From assembly GCF_029894335.1 (NCBI RefSeq), contig NZ_JARXZC010000003.1, positions 186,001 through 250,000 of the forward strand: a stretch of DNA of 64,000 nt. Reading direction: 5' to 3'. How positions within the stretch are numbered: the stretch's first letter is position 1; each line of letters starts with the position of its first letter. Under the pieces are notes generated by a model, which saw only the letters and a list, made by a program, of their open reading frames with translations, made no database searches and was not told the DNA's origin. Both the position numbers and the translations under genes were made by a program. Positions 24,896 to 33,203 of the stretch are shown here, piece after piece. Source of the DNA: Kitasatospora sp. MAP5-34. Lineage in GTDB: Bacteria; Actinomycetota; Actinomycetes; Streptomycetales; Streptomycetaceae.

Positions 24896-25131
24896 CGACC
24901 GGCCTCCGTGAGCTGGGCAGCGAGAGCGTCGGCGAGGGCGTTGAAGGTGGGTGTGGTGAAGAGCAGAGCCGGGTCGAGCTCGGTGCCGATGGTCTGCGAG
25001 AGTCGGGCGAACAACGCTGCGGCCAGCAGCGAGTGGCCGCCGTCCTCGAAGAAGTCGGAGTCCGGGCCCGGAGTGACGAACAGCAGCTCCTCCCACTGGT
25101 CGGCGAGCTCGGCGCGGATGTCGATGGTCAT
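24892..25131 (-). CDS. Free-standing peptidyl/aminoacyl carrier protein
   Basis: A 79-residue carrier protein with the phosphopantetheine site DFFEDGGHSLLAA (the Ser of GGHS is the attachment residue) and the normal four-helix length. It would carry an aminoacyl thioester made by the neighbouring adenylation enzyme (25165-26637). ATG 25131 follows AGAGAGG, and the gene is 33 bp downstream of the A-domain gene and overlaps the ATP-grasp gene by 4 bp. It resembles type II NRPS carriers that load one amino acid for tailoring rather than assembly-line use. Confidence 0.93.
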   Translation of the reverse strand: MTIDIRAELADQWEELLFVTPGPDSDFFEDGGHSLLAAALFARLSQTIGTELDPALLFTTPTFNALADALAAQLTEAGR

Positions 25132-25164
25132 GGCGGTAAGCCTCTCTGCCGGTCGGGTGCGGGG

Positions 25165-26637
25165 TCAGATCAGTGGATGGTGGGGCGCGGTGGGGCTCCG
25201 GTCGAGCTTCCCGGAGGCGGTGGTGGCCAGTTCCGCCACCTGGACGAACCGGCTCGGGACCATGTGCTCGGGTAGCAGTGCCGCGAGGGCCCGGCGCAGT
25301 TCGGCGGACGTGCTCGCGGCTGCGGCCGGCACGACGTGGGCGACCAGTTGCTGGTCGCCGCGCGGGGTGGCCGCCACGGAGACGGCTGCCGCGCGCACCA
25401 TGCCGGTGCGCAGCAGGACCGCCTCGACCTCGCCCAGTTCGATTCGGTAGCCCCGCAGTTGCACCTGCCGGTCGGCGCGGCCGAGGTAGTGCAGTTCGCC
25501 GTCGGCGTCCTCGGTCACCAGGTCGCCGGTGGTGTACCAGCGCAGGTCTCCGGTGTCGGGGAGCTGGACCAGTCGCTCTGCGGTGAGGTGCTCGTCACCG
25601 AGGTAGCCGGTCAGCAGCTGTGCTCCGCTGAGCAGCAGTTGGCCGCTGTGTCCGGGGCGGACCGGGCGCAGGTCGGGATCCACGACCCGGTGCGCGATGC
25701 CGGGCAGCGGCCACCCGATCGGGGTGGGGTGCGTGGGGGGCTCCTCGCCCGGCGCCAGTCGACGGAAGGTGGCGTGCACCGTGGCCTCGGTGATTCCGTA
25801 CATGTTGGTCACGGCGGCGCGGTGCCCGAGTCCGCGCCATCGTCGCAGCGGGGCCGACGCGAACTCCTCTCCTCCGAAAATCACATGACGAACCGTCGGG
25901 AGAATCGTGCGTTGCTCCTCCAGCGCCGCGACAAGGTAGCCGAATACGGTCGGCACCTGGTTCAGCACGGTTGCGCCGGTCTCGGCGAGCCAGTGGACGG
26001 TGCGGGCCGGGGAGCGCAGGGTGGGCTGGTCGGGTACCGCGAGCTCTGCTCCTGAGCGCCAGGCTCCCCACATCTCCCAGACGGAGAAGTCGAAGTTGTA
26101 GGAGTGCATCAGCGGCCAGACGTCCTGCGGCCCGAAGTCGAAGAGCCGGTCGGTGGCTGCGAACAGCGCGGTCAGCGAGGCTGTGGTCACCGGGACGCCC
26201 TTGGGCACGCCGGTGGACCCCGAGGTGAAGATCACGTAGGCCAGTCCCGGAGTCGGCGAGCGGTCGGCGGGGCTGGGCTGCGGCGGGAGGAGGGTCATGC
26301 CGTCGAAGTCCTGGTCGCCTACGGTCAGGGTCAGGTTCGCCCGGTCCGCGATCAGCGCGGTGCGCTCCGACGGGTAGGCAGGGTCGAGCGGGACGTACGG
26401 CAGGCCTGCCTTGGCGCAGCCGAGCACGGCAACGGCGAGCCGGGCGCCGCGAGTCGGCCGCAGGCCCACTCGGTCGCCCGGTCGCAGCCCGGAGGATTCC
26501 AGGACCGTGGCGAACCGGCCTGCCAACAGGTCGAGTTCACGGTAGCTCAGGGTTTCGTCGGGGCCGCGGACGGCAATCCGGTCCGGGGATCGACGGGCGT
26601 GTTCCTCGAAGCGGGCGAGTGGCGTCCGGTCCGTCAT
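25165..26637 (-). CDS. Free-standing NRPS adenylation enzyme, predicted L-threonine-specific
   Basis: A 490-residue AMP-forming enzyme without attached C or PCP domain. Core motifs: A3 AYVIFTSGSTGVPKGVPVT, A4 NFDFSVWEMW, A5 NMYGITEATVHATF, A7 WYTTGDLV, A8 YLGRADRQVQLRGYRIE, and A10 lysine in TASGKLDR. Aligning to GrsA-Phe gives pocket residues D235, F236, W239, N278, I299, G301, M322, V330, H331. This is the textbook threonine code DFWNIGMVHK. It should load L-Thr on the carrier at 24892. The ribosome site GGAAGGA precedes ATG 26637. It belongs to the bcm-like operon, 46 bp after an exporter gene. Confidence 0.93.
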   Translation of the reverse strand: MTDRTPLARFEEHARRSPDRIAVRGPDETLSYRELDLLAGRFATVLESSGLRPGDRVGLRPTRGARLAVAVLGCAKAGLPYVPLDPAYPSERTALIADRANLTLTVGDQDFDGMTLLPPQPSPADRSPTPGLAYVIFTSGSTGVPKGVPVTTASLTALFAATDRLFDFGPQDVWPLMHSYNFDFSVWEMWGAWRSGAELAVPDQPTLRSPARTVHWLAETGATVLNQVPTVFGYLVAALEEQRTILPTVRHVIFGGEEFASAPLRRWRGLGHRAAVTNMYGITEATVHATFRRLAPGEEPPTHPTPIGWPLPGIAHRVVDPDLRPVRPGHSGQLLLSGAQLLTGYLGDEHLTAERLVQLPDTGDLRWYTTGDLVTEDADGELHYLGRADRQVQLRGYRIELGEVEAVLLRTGMVRAAAVSVAATPRGDQQLVAHVVPAAAASTSAELRRALAALLPEHMVPSRFVQVAELATTASGKLDRSPTAPHHPLI

Positions 26638-26683
26638 GGCAGTCCTTCCGGCTGGGTGGCGCCCGGGGTGGGGCAGCGCGTCA

Positions 26684-28033
26684 TCAGTGGGTGGTGGGTG
26701 AGGAGCGTCTTCGCCGCCACACCCGGCATGCGAGCAGCAACGCCGCCGCCAGGCATGCGATGGCCGCGGCGGTCAGCGCGTGCTCGGCCGCCGGCCGGGT
26801 CAGCCGGCCGCCAGGACCGCCGCTCGGACCGATCAACAGCACGCCCAGCCCCGCCGCCAGGGTGAGCACGGTCTTCGTCAGGCCGGCAGCCTCGCCCGCG
26901 ATCTCGGGGCGGACCAGCTCCTGGGTGGCGGTCATGGCAAGCGCGTTGGCGATGCCCAGCAATGCCGCACTGCCTGCGGCGGCCGACAGGTAGCCGACAA
27001 GCGTGGCCGCCGTGCCGGTGGCGTACAGCAGGGCGGCCGCGCCGAGCAGGCAGAGCGTGGCCGCCGTCACCGCCGCCGTGGCGCCGACCCGTCCGGCTGC
27101 GGGGCCGGCCGCCGCCAGCGCGGCGGCCGGTGCCAGGAAGGCGACCGCGGCCGGCAGCGGGTCCAGCCCCCAGGTGTCCTGCAGGGCCCACGGCACGACC
27201 AGCAGGACCACCACGGTCGCCGCGTTGGCGACGGCGCCGGCCGCCGTCAGCGCCATGAACCGCCCGTCGCGCAGCAGCGCGGGTCGGACCAGCGGCTCGG
27301 CGGTGCGGCGCTCCACCGCCACGAGAACCGCCAGCGCGACACCAAGGGCTGCGGCGACTCGGACGGAGTGCCGGCCCCAGATCGGGATGCGATCGCTGAG
27401 CAGCGCCAGCGAGGCCACCAGGACGCCGGCAGCGGCCAGGCCCGGCAGGTCCGTCGAGCCGCTGCTCGTACTCCTGGATTCCCTGGCCCGGGTGAGGCAC
27501 CAGGCGGCGAGCAGCGCGCAGGGGACATTCAGCCAGAAGACGGCCTGCCAGGACAGGGCCTGTACCAGTGCGCCACCGACCAGTGGTCCGCAGGCGGTGC
27601 CGATCCCGCCGATGCCCAGCGCCAGCCCGATGGCCCGCTGCCGGGGCCCCGGCGGGAAGGTGTTGGTCAGCAGTGCCAGGCCGGCCGGCATGATCGGCGC
27701 ACCGACCGCGCCCTGCACCGCCCGGGCCGCCACCAGCAGCGCCAGCCGGGGAGCGAGCGCACAGAGCACGGAGGCCAGGGCGAACGAGATCAGGGACCAG
27801 GCCAGCAGCCGGCGATGACCGATCCGGTCGCCGAGCCGGCCGGCGCCCAGCATCAGCGTGCCGCAGGCGAGCAGGTAGGCACTGACAACCCAACCGAGGT
27901 GTCCGCCCGAGGCGCCGAGGTCGCGGCCGATCCGCGGCAGTGCCAGGTTGAGTGCGAAGGAGTCCAACTGGACACAGAATGCACCCAGTCCAACCCCGGT
28001 GACCGCCCAGCGGCGGGCAGCGCGACCTGTCAC
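26684..28033 (-). CDS. MFS drug exporter (DHA2-like)
   Basis: A 449-residue integral membrane antiporter starting GTG 28033, overlapping the previous exporter's stop (GTGA). It shows the MFS loop motif (GRLGDRIGHRRLL), the antiporter motif (GLALGIGGIGTACGPLVGG) and about 12-14 membrane segments, ending in a basic tail. Such proteins pump antibiotics out with protons. Together with the upstream exporter it is the best candidate for self-protection and product export. Either of the two could correspond to bcmT of known bicyclomycin clusters. Confidence 0.9.
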   Translation of the reverse strand: MTGRAARRWAVTGVGLGAFCVQLDSFALNLALPRIGRDLGASGGHLGWVVSAYLLACGTLMLGAGRLGDRIGHRRLLAWSLISFALASVLCALAPRLALLVAARAVQGAVGAPIMPAGLALLTNTFPPGPRQRAIGLALGIGGIGTACGPLVGGALVQALSWQAVFWLNVPCALLAAWCLTRARESRSTSSGSTDLPGLAAAGVLVASLALLSDRIPIWGRHSVRVAAALGVALAVLVAVERRTAEPLVRPALLRDGRFMALTAAGAVANAATVVVLLVVPWALQDTWGLDPLPAAVAFLAPAAALAAAGPAAGRVGATAAVTAATLCLLGAAALLYATGTAATLVGYLSAAAGSAALLGIANALAMTATQELVRPEIAGEAAGLTKTVLTLAAGLGVLLIGPSGGPGGRLTRPAAEHALTAAAIACLAAALLLACRVWRRRRSSPTTH

Positions 28034-29319
28034 TGTGGCAGGCCGGTGAGCTCGGCCGACACCGGCTGGCAGCTGTCTCCGACCACCTCTCCCGCCACCA
28101 TCCGCAGCCGCCGCACGCCCGGCACAGCAGCGGTGCTGAGACAGGCCACCGCGACCAGCGCAGCCGTCGCGGCCATGGCCCTCCCGGCCCCCCAAGCGGC
28201 GGCGGTCAGCGGGGCGAACAGCAGCGCGAGTGGCTGGGAGGCGAGCGAGGCCAGCCACTCGTAGGAGGTGACCTTCGCCAACTGTTCTGCGGGCACTGCG
28301 GCCTGCACTGTCGAGTCCCAGACCGGGTTCAGGAACCCCATCGCCGCCCAGGAGACGCCGTACCCGGCGACGATCAGCGGAGCCGGCAGCCAGCCGGCGA
28401 ACATCAGCTGTGGCACCGCGCAGCCGGCCAGCACCAGGTTGCCCACCAGGATCGGCCGGCTGGGCCGGTACCGGCCTGCCAGCAGCGAGCCCAGCAGCAG
28501 GCCTATCCCGCCCGCCTGCACGGCCGCGATCCACACCGCCCGGCCACCTGGGTGCCCCAGCGCCACCAGCGGGCCGAGGGTGACCAGCACCATGTCCGCG
28601 AAGGTGACGCTGGCATGGGCGATCAAGCTGCTCCAGAACCAGTCCCGCGACCTGACCTCGCCCCAGCCGGCCACCAGGTCGGCCCGCAGCGAGCGGCGCG
28701 AGGGCGCCGGTCGGCCGACCCTGATCGCGAGGAAGGTGGACCCGCTGACGGCGAAGGCCGCCGCGTCGACCAGGAAGACCCACCCTGCGCCGACCGCCAC
28801 CACCAGCAGGCCCGCCAGCAGCGGTCCAAGAATCAGGGTGAGGCTGCGGCCCACACCCATCAGGGCGTTGGCGCGCTGGCGGGCCTCGGCTCTCTCGACC
28901 ACTCCGGCGACCAGTGGCGACATGCTGCAGAGCGACACTGCCGAGGCCGCGCCGGCGAACAGCTCGGCGATCGCGATGGTGGTCATGTCCGGTGATCGGG
29001 ACAGCAGTTCGACTCCGACCAGCGCCTGAACGGCGCACCGTACGAGGTCGGCCGCGAGCCCGGCCCAACGGAGGCTGCACCGGTCCACCAGCACTCCCGC
29101 CAGCGGTAGGAGCACCAGGCGGCTGCCGACCGCACAGGAGAGCACGGCGGCCAGGGTCCCGGCCGAGTCGGTGAGCTGGATCACCGCGAGGCTCAGCGCG
29201 ACCGGCATCAACCCATCGCTCAGCGAGGCGATACTGCGGCCGAGCAGCAGCATGCGGAAGGACCGCAGCCGCAGTGGACTTTCCTGGTCCGCCCGGGCCC
29301 GCTGGAAGCGGCTCAGCAT
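28030..29319 (-). CDS. MFS exporter (12 membrane segments)
   Basis: A 429-residue MFS protein with ATG 29319, 8 bp downstream of the carbamoyltransferase stop. It begins RLRSFRMLLLGRSIASLSDG, typical of the MDR/enterobactin-exporter-like subgroup, and contains LAGVLVDRCSLRWAGL in the first loop. The stop overlaps the second exporter gene, so the two are translationally coupled. It is not closely similar to that neighbour, so this is not a simple duplication. Likely role: export of, and resistance to, the cluster product. Confidence 0.88.
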   Translation of the reverse strand: MLSRFQRARADQESPLRLRSFRMLLLGRSIASLSDGLMPVALSLAVIQLTDSAGTLAAVLSCAVGSRLVLLPLAGVLVDRCSLRWAGLAADLVRCAVQALVGVELLSRSPDMTTIAIAELFAGAASAVSLCSMSPLVAGVVERAEARQRANALMGVGRSLTLILGPLLAGLLVVAVGAGWVFLVDAAAFAVSGSTFLAIRVGRPAPSRRSLRADLVAGWGEVRSRDWFWSSLIAHASVTFADMVLVTLGPLVALGHPGGRAVWIAAVQAGGIGLLLGSLLAGRYRPSRPILVGNLVLAGCAVPQLMFAGWLPAPLIVAGYGVSWAAMGFLNPVWDSTVQAAVPAEQLAKVTSYEWLASLASQPLALLFAPLTAAAWGAGRAMAATAALVAVACLSTAAVPGVRRLRMVAGEVVGDSCQPVSAELTGLPQ

Positions 29320-29326
29320 CGGCGGC

Positions 29327-30883
29327 TCACCGGCTGTCGGTCTTCGAGTACCAGACGTCGTCGACCACCATGTCGTCGACGCCGCGGGCCTCGCAGTAGT
29401 CCACCAGGTCCGACATCCGATTGATGAAGCCCCGCCCGTTGAAGTTGAGCGAGGTGTTGCAGAGGATCCCGGCGCCGCGCTGCTCCGCGAAGCTGGTGAG
29501 CAGGGAGTGCAGCACCGGCTCCTCGTCCCGGGTGACCGTCTGGACCCGGGCGGTGCCGTCCACATGGGTGACCGCGCCGAGGCCCGCGTCGCGAACCCGG
29601 CGGAAGTACAGCATGTGCGGGTCGGGGAAGTCGGTGTCGAACAGCGCGGCGACATCCTCGGCGCGGCAGACCGGAGCGATCGGCCGGTAGTCCTCGCGGG
29701 CCTTGATGGCGTTGAGCCGGTCCTTGGTGCGCGGATCGAACGGCTCGGCCAGGAGCGAGCGGTGGCCCAGCGCCCGGGGACCGATCTCCCACTTGCCCTG
29801 GACCCAGGCGACCACCCGTCCGGCTGAGAGCGCTTCACCGAGCCTGTGCGGATCGAATCGCTGGGCGGACCAGCCGGCCGGGTCGGGCGCCGTGTCCATC
29901 TCGAACGGAAGGCCGCTGTAGACGTCCCAGTCGAGGGTCTGGCGGCCGGTCTCGTGGAACATCGCGTCGATGGCGGTGCCGATCGCCGAGCCCGAGTCGT
30001 TGGTGCAGGGCGGCACGAAGACCGAGGAGAAGTGTGCGCACTGGCGCCACAGGCCGTTCCAGTCGCAGTTGAGCCCGCAACCGCCGGAGATGTGCAGCGG
30101 CGTGCCGGCCGGGAGCCGGAGCCCGGCGGCCTCCCGGAAGGTCTCGAAGATACGGTGGCTGAGCAGAGCGGCCGCGCTCTTGGCCACCGGGCTGGTGACA
30201 CCGGCATTGTGCAGCGGACTGCTCCGGAAGTCGGACTTGGGAAGCGGCAGCACCGCGTCCGGCCGCAACAGCCGGTCAACGACTTCGGCGGCCTGCTGGT
30301 CCGCGTCCTGAGGGCGGGCGAAGGCTGCCAGCGCCATCAGCTTCCCGCTGTCCTCGAAACGCTGGTTGGTCGCCTCGTCCGGGTAGCCCGGGTCGGCGAT
30401 TGAGAAGAGCGAGGCATAACGGACGCCGGGCTGGCTGAGCACCGGGATCTTCTCCACCACCCGCATCTGACGGTCCACCAGGTAGAAGGCGCCGGTGTAG
30501 CCCTCCCAGACCAGCACCGTGCGCAGCTCGGCGTCGGTCTCGGGGGCCATGCCGAGCGCCATCATCAGGTGCGAACGCTCATGGCTGGAGGAGAAGTAGC
30601 GGACCTTCTTGCCGAACAGCGTGCGCAGTTCCCGGTGGATCTCGAACCCCTCGTAGCCGGCGCCGATCCGCTGGTCGATGGCTCCTCGCCGGTACCAGCC
30701 GCCGAGGGCCACCACGTCCGGAATCTGGTCGCACAGTTCGGCCGCGGCCAGCACGGTCGCGGCGGTCAGGTCGGTGTAGCGCCGGTAGGAGTCCTTCTCC
30801 GCCTCGATGGAGAACAGCAGTCTGCCGTCGCGGATCGCGGCGATCGCGCCGTCGTGGCCGGGCTTGAGCGCCAGTATCAGCAT
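29327..30883 (-). CDS. O-carbamoyltransferase (CmcH/NodU/TobZ family)
   Basis: A 518-residue soluble enzyme that transfers a carbamoyl group from carbamoyl phosphate, through carbamoyl-AMP, to a hydroxyl group. The N-terminal ASKHA domain begins LALKPGHDGAIAAIRDGRLL, with metal-site His in SSSHERSHLMMALGMAP and the nucleotide loop GGCGLNCDWNG. The C-terminal carbamoyltransferase domain has VVAWVQGKWEIGPRALGHRS, AIKAREDYRPIAPVCR and ILCNTSLNFNGRGFI. Relatives act in cephamycin, novobiocin and tobramycin pathways. The known bicyclomycin cluster, as I recall it, has no such gene, so it implies a carbamoylated product or intermediate. The ATG 30883 start has a 40-bp gap from the C-domain gene. 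Confidence 0.93.
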   Translation of the reverse strand: MLILALKPGHDGAIAAIRDGRLLFSIEAEKDSYRRYTDLTAATVLAAAELCDQIPDVVALGGWYRRGAIDQRIGAGYEGFEIHRELRTLFGKKVRYFSSSHERSHLMMALGMAPETDAELRTVLVWEGYTGAFYLVDRQMRVVEKIPVLSQPGVRYASLFSIADPGYPDEATNQRFEDSGKLMALAAFARPQDADQQAAEVVDRLLRPDAVLPLPKSDFRSSPLHNAGVTSPVAKSAAALLSHRIFETFREAAGLRLPAGTPLHISGGCGLNCDWNGLWRQCAHFSSVFVPPCTNDSGSAIGTAIDAMFHETGRQTLDWDVYSGLPFEMDTAPDPAGWSAQRFDPHRLGEALSAGRVVAWVQGKWEIGPRALGHRSLLAEPFDPRTKDRLNAIKAREDYRPIAPVCRAEDVAALFDTDFPDPHMLYFRRVRDAGLGAVTHVDGTARVQTVTRDEEPVLHSLLTSFAEQRGAGILCNTSLNFNGRGFINRMSDLVDYCEARGVDDMVVDDVWYSKTDSR

Positions 30884-30923
30884 GCTGGATCACGGTCTCT
30901 CTGCTGCGGGGCAGCTGGGTTGC

Positions 30924-32210
30924 TCACCGGGGGTGCTTGACCAGCTCGGCGAGGTCGTCGATGGCGTGTTGGAGAAAGTCGTGGGTGGCCTGCTTCGGGA
31001 AGGCGCCGGGGTTGAACATGGCTCCCAGCCGCAGCCGCTGGTCGGGGCCGGGGAGCAGGGTGAGGTGCAAGCCGTCGATGTCGCCCGGTACCGTCAGCTC
31101 CGGGACCTCCTCGGAGTACATTCCGCCGAGGTCCTGCGGCACGAAGTTCAGCACCAGCTGCATCCGGCGACGGGCGGGGTCGATCTCGTGCTCCGGGCTG
31201 GGTGGGCAGGCGGCGCGGATGTAGTCGAGCGGGGTGGTCTGGTGGGCCAGGACCTCGCTCCAGCGCGCGTTCACCTCGGCCACCGAACGCAGCGGATCGG
31301 CGAGTTCGGGATGGGCGAGCCGCAGCGGTACCGAGTCGGCGAACCAGCCGAGCCGGTTGAGGTGGTCTGTCGGTCGGCCGCCGACGATCACCCGGAAGGT
31401 GAGGTCGGTGGCCCCGGAAAGCCCGGACACCGTCGCGGCGAAACTGGCCAGCACCACCAGGAACGGGCTGATGCCGAGCATCTGGGCACGGGCCCTCAGC
31501 CCGGCCGCCGTGACCGGCAGCGCGAGGTTCATCGAGGTGATCTCACCCGGCGCCCCCGGTTCGGGGAGGGTGGCGAACGGCAGTCGGGTGGGGCGGTCGG
31601 CGCCGGTGCCGGCCAGGTGCAGGTGCCAGAAGTCCCGGTCGTGGCTGCTGGGCCGGGTATCCGGAACGGGGAACCGCGTCCGCTGCCAGTCGACCCAGTC
31701 CCGGTACCGGCTGTCCGCGTGTCGCGGGCGAGCCGTGGGAGCTTGACTGAGCTCCTTCTGAAGCAGGTGCATGCTGTGGCCGTCGGTGACGAAGTGGTCG
31801 AAGACCGTGCAGGCGGCCCGGGCCGGCCGGCCGTTGCGGGCACGGTAGCCGATGACGGTGACCGCCCACAGCGCGCTGCCGACCCGCTCGAAGGTCCGGC
31901 CCGCAAGTTCCCGGGCCAGCGTCGACATCTCCTCCTCGCTGTCGCAGAACCGGAAGTCCAGCGGCACGGCCACATCAGCGGCGTAGTCGATCCAGCCGCC
32001 GTCCTCCAGTGAGCCGTCGACGATCCGCAGCGCCTCCTCGCGCCGAACGACCCGGGTCAGCCGCTCCCGGAACAGCTCGTCGCCGACGGCCTCCGGGACG
32101 GTGAACAGATTGGAGATCGAGGCGAATCGGCCGTGTGCCCGTTCGTCCCGCAGCCGGGCGAGCTGCTGCAGGCTCGGGGTGCCCCGGGTCGTTCCGCTGG
32201 TGTTGCCCAT
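30924..32210 (-). CDS. Free-standing condensation-domain enzyme
   Basis: A 428-residue NRPS condensation-superfamily protein alone on its chain. The active-site motif reads DHFVTDGHS in place of HHxxxDG: the second His (the general base) and the Asp are kept, the first His is replaced by Asp. Later core motifs are present (GWFADSVPLRL at the position of the NRPS GxFVNxxPxR motif, and LVLNFVPQDLGGMYSEEV). ATG 32210 follows GAGGAG; the upstream gene stops 31 bp before. Free-standing C enzymes transfer a carrier-bound acyl group to an amine or hydroxyl. With the Thr adenylation and carrier genes in the operon it could esterify the hydroxylated diketopiperazine; this is inference. Confidence 0.88.
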   Translation of the reverse strand: MGNTSGTTRGTPSLQQLARLRDERAHGRFASISNLFTVPEAVGDELFRERLTRVVRREEALRIVDGSLEDGGWIDYAADVAVPLDFRFCDSEEEMSTLARELAGRTFERVGSALWAVTVIGYRARNGRPARAACTVFDHFVTDGHSMHLLQKELSQAPTARPRHADSRYRDWVDWQRTRFPVPDTRPSSHDRDFWHLHLAGTGADRPTRLPFATLPEPGAPGEITSMNLALPVTAAGLRARAQMLGISPFLVVLASFAATVSGLSGATDLTFRVIVGGRPTDHLNRLGWFADSVPLRLAHPELADPLRSVAEVNARWSEVLAHQTTPLDYIRAACPPSPEHEIDPARRRMQLVLNFVPQDLGGMYSEEVPELTVPGDIDGLHLTLLPGPDQRLRLGAMFNPGAFPKQATHDFLQHAIDDLAELVKHPR

Positions 32211-32241
32211 ACCGTGCTCCTCGCAAGCCGTGCTCGTCGGC

Positions 32242-33153
32242 TCAGCGGCTCTCATAGAGCCCGCTGGTGTCCCGCTGATAGGTGTTTCGGACGATCTCGG
32301 TGAGGAACTGGTCGAAGTCGGCGACCAGGCGCAGGCCTCGCTCGGCGCTGTAGCCGAACAGACCCGGGCTCACCTCCCGATCGAGGCTGCTGTCGACGAA
32401 GAGGGCGTAGGACCAGCGATCCGGCCGGTCTGCGCGGCCCCGCGGCTGCTCAGCCACCCGATGGGCGACGGCGGCCACCGGCGTCGCGGTCTCCCGGGTC
32501 AGGATCTCCATGGCGCAGCCGAAGTTGACGATGAAGGTGCCCGGGAGGGGATCGATCGGGCACCACCGACCGGCCCGGTCCACCTCCAGACCCGGCTCGA
32601 CCGAGCGCAGCACGGTCACCCAGCCGGAGTCCTTGTGGATGTTGAGTCCGCGTGCACGGACTTCGGGCCGGAAGTGGTTGAAGGTCAAGTGGTAGGTGCC
32701 CTGCTGGGAGAGACTGTGGCCGGTGGCCTCGTCCCAGAGCCGCTCCGGCAGGTCGAGGTGGCACAGCACCGCCCGCAGCACGCTCAGGGAGAAGTCGCGC
32801 ATGGCCTCGGCCTGCCGGACCAGCGCCGCCGGGAAGACCGCGTCCCAGTGGCGGCTCTCCAGGAAGAACTGCTCGGTCTGATCCTCGTCCCGGCTGAAGT
32901 ATCCCTGCCTGGGGGCGATCTGTCGCTCAGTCAGTTCTCGGTGGCCGCAGTAGGGATCGGCGTGGTCGACCACGGCCGGGAGATAGAACCGCTCGGCGAA
33001 GCGGTCTCCGGCGGCCAGCTTCGTCCCGGCCGGCTGGTCAACGAAGAAGAAGCCGTCCCTCAGGGCCCGACGCAGCCCGTCCGGCCGGTCGAACTCCAGT
33101 CCACCACCGGAGAGTCGGGCGTGTTCCCAGTCGTGTCGAGGTCTGCTGGTCAT
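32242..33153 (-). CDS. bcmG: Fe(II)/2-oxoglutarate oxygenase, bcmG position
   Basis: A 303-residue member of the isopenicillin-N-synthase-like non-heme iron oxygenases. Iron ligands: His173 and Asp175 in NIHKDSGWVTVL and His231 in AVAHRV; Arg246 in RWSYALF binds 2-oxoglutarate. An aspartate rather than Gly/Ala in HxD argues for hydroxylation or dehydrogenation, not halogenation. ATG 33153 has GGAGGAG. It is the seventh gene of the operon, matching bcmG in the A-B-C-D-E-F-G order. The individual oxidation step cannot be assigned from sequence. Confidence 0.88.
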   Translation of the reverse strand: MTSRPRHDWEHARLSGGGLEFDRPDGLRRALRDGFFFVDQPAGTKLAAGDRFAERFYLPAVVDHADPYCGHRELTERQIAPRQGYFSRDEDQTEQFFLESRHWDAVFPAALVRQAEAMRDFSLSVLRAVLCHLDLPERLWDEATGHSLSQQGTYHLTFNHFRPEVRARGLNIHKDSGWVTVLRSVEPGLEVDRAGRWCPIDPLPGTFIVNFGCAMEILTRETATPVAAVAHRVAEQPRGRADRPDRWSYALFVDSSLDREVSPGLFGYSAERGLRLVADFDQFLTEIVRNTYQRDTSGLYESR

Positions 33154-33203
33154 CGGTCTCCTCCGTCGCGGGTCGGGAGCTGAACTGGCGGTCCTGACAG
33201 GGG

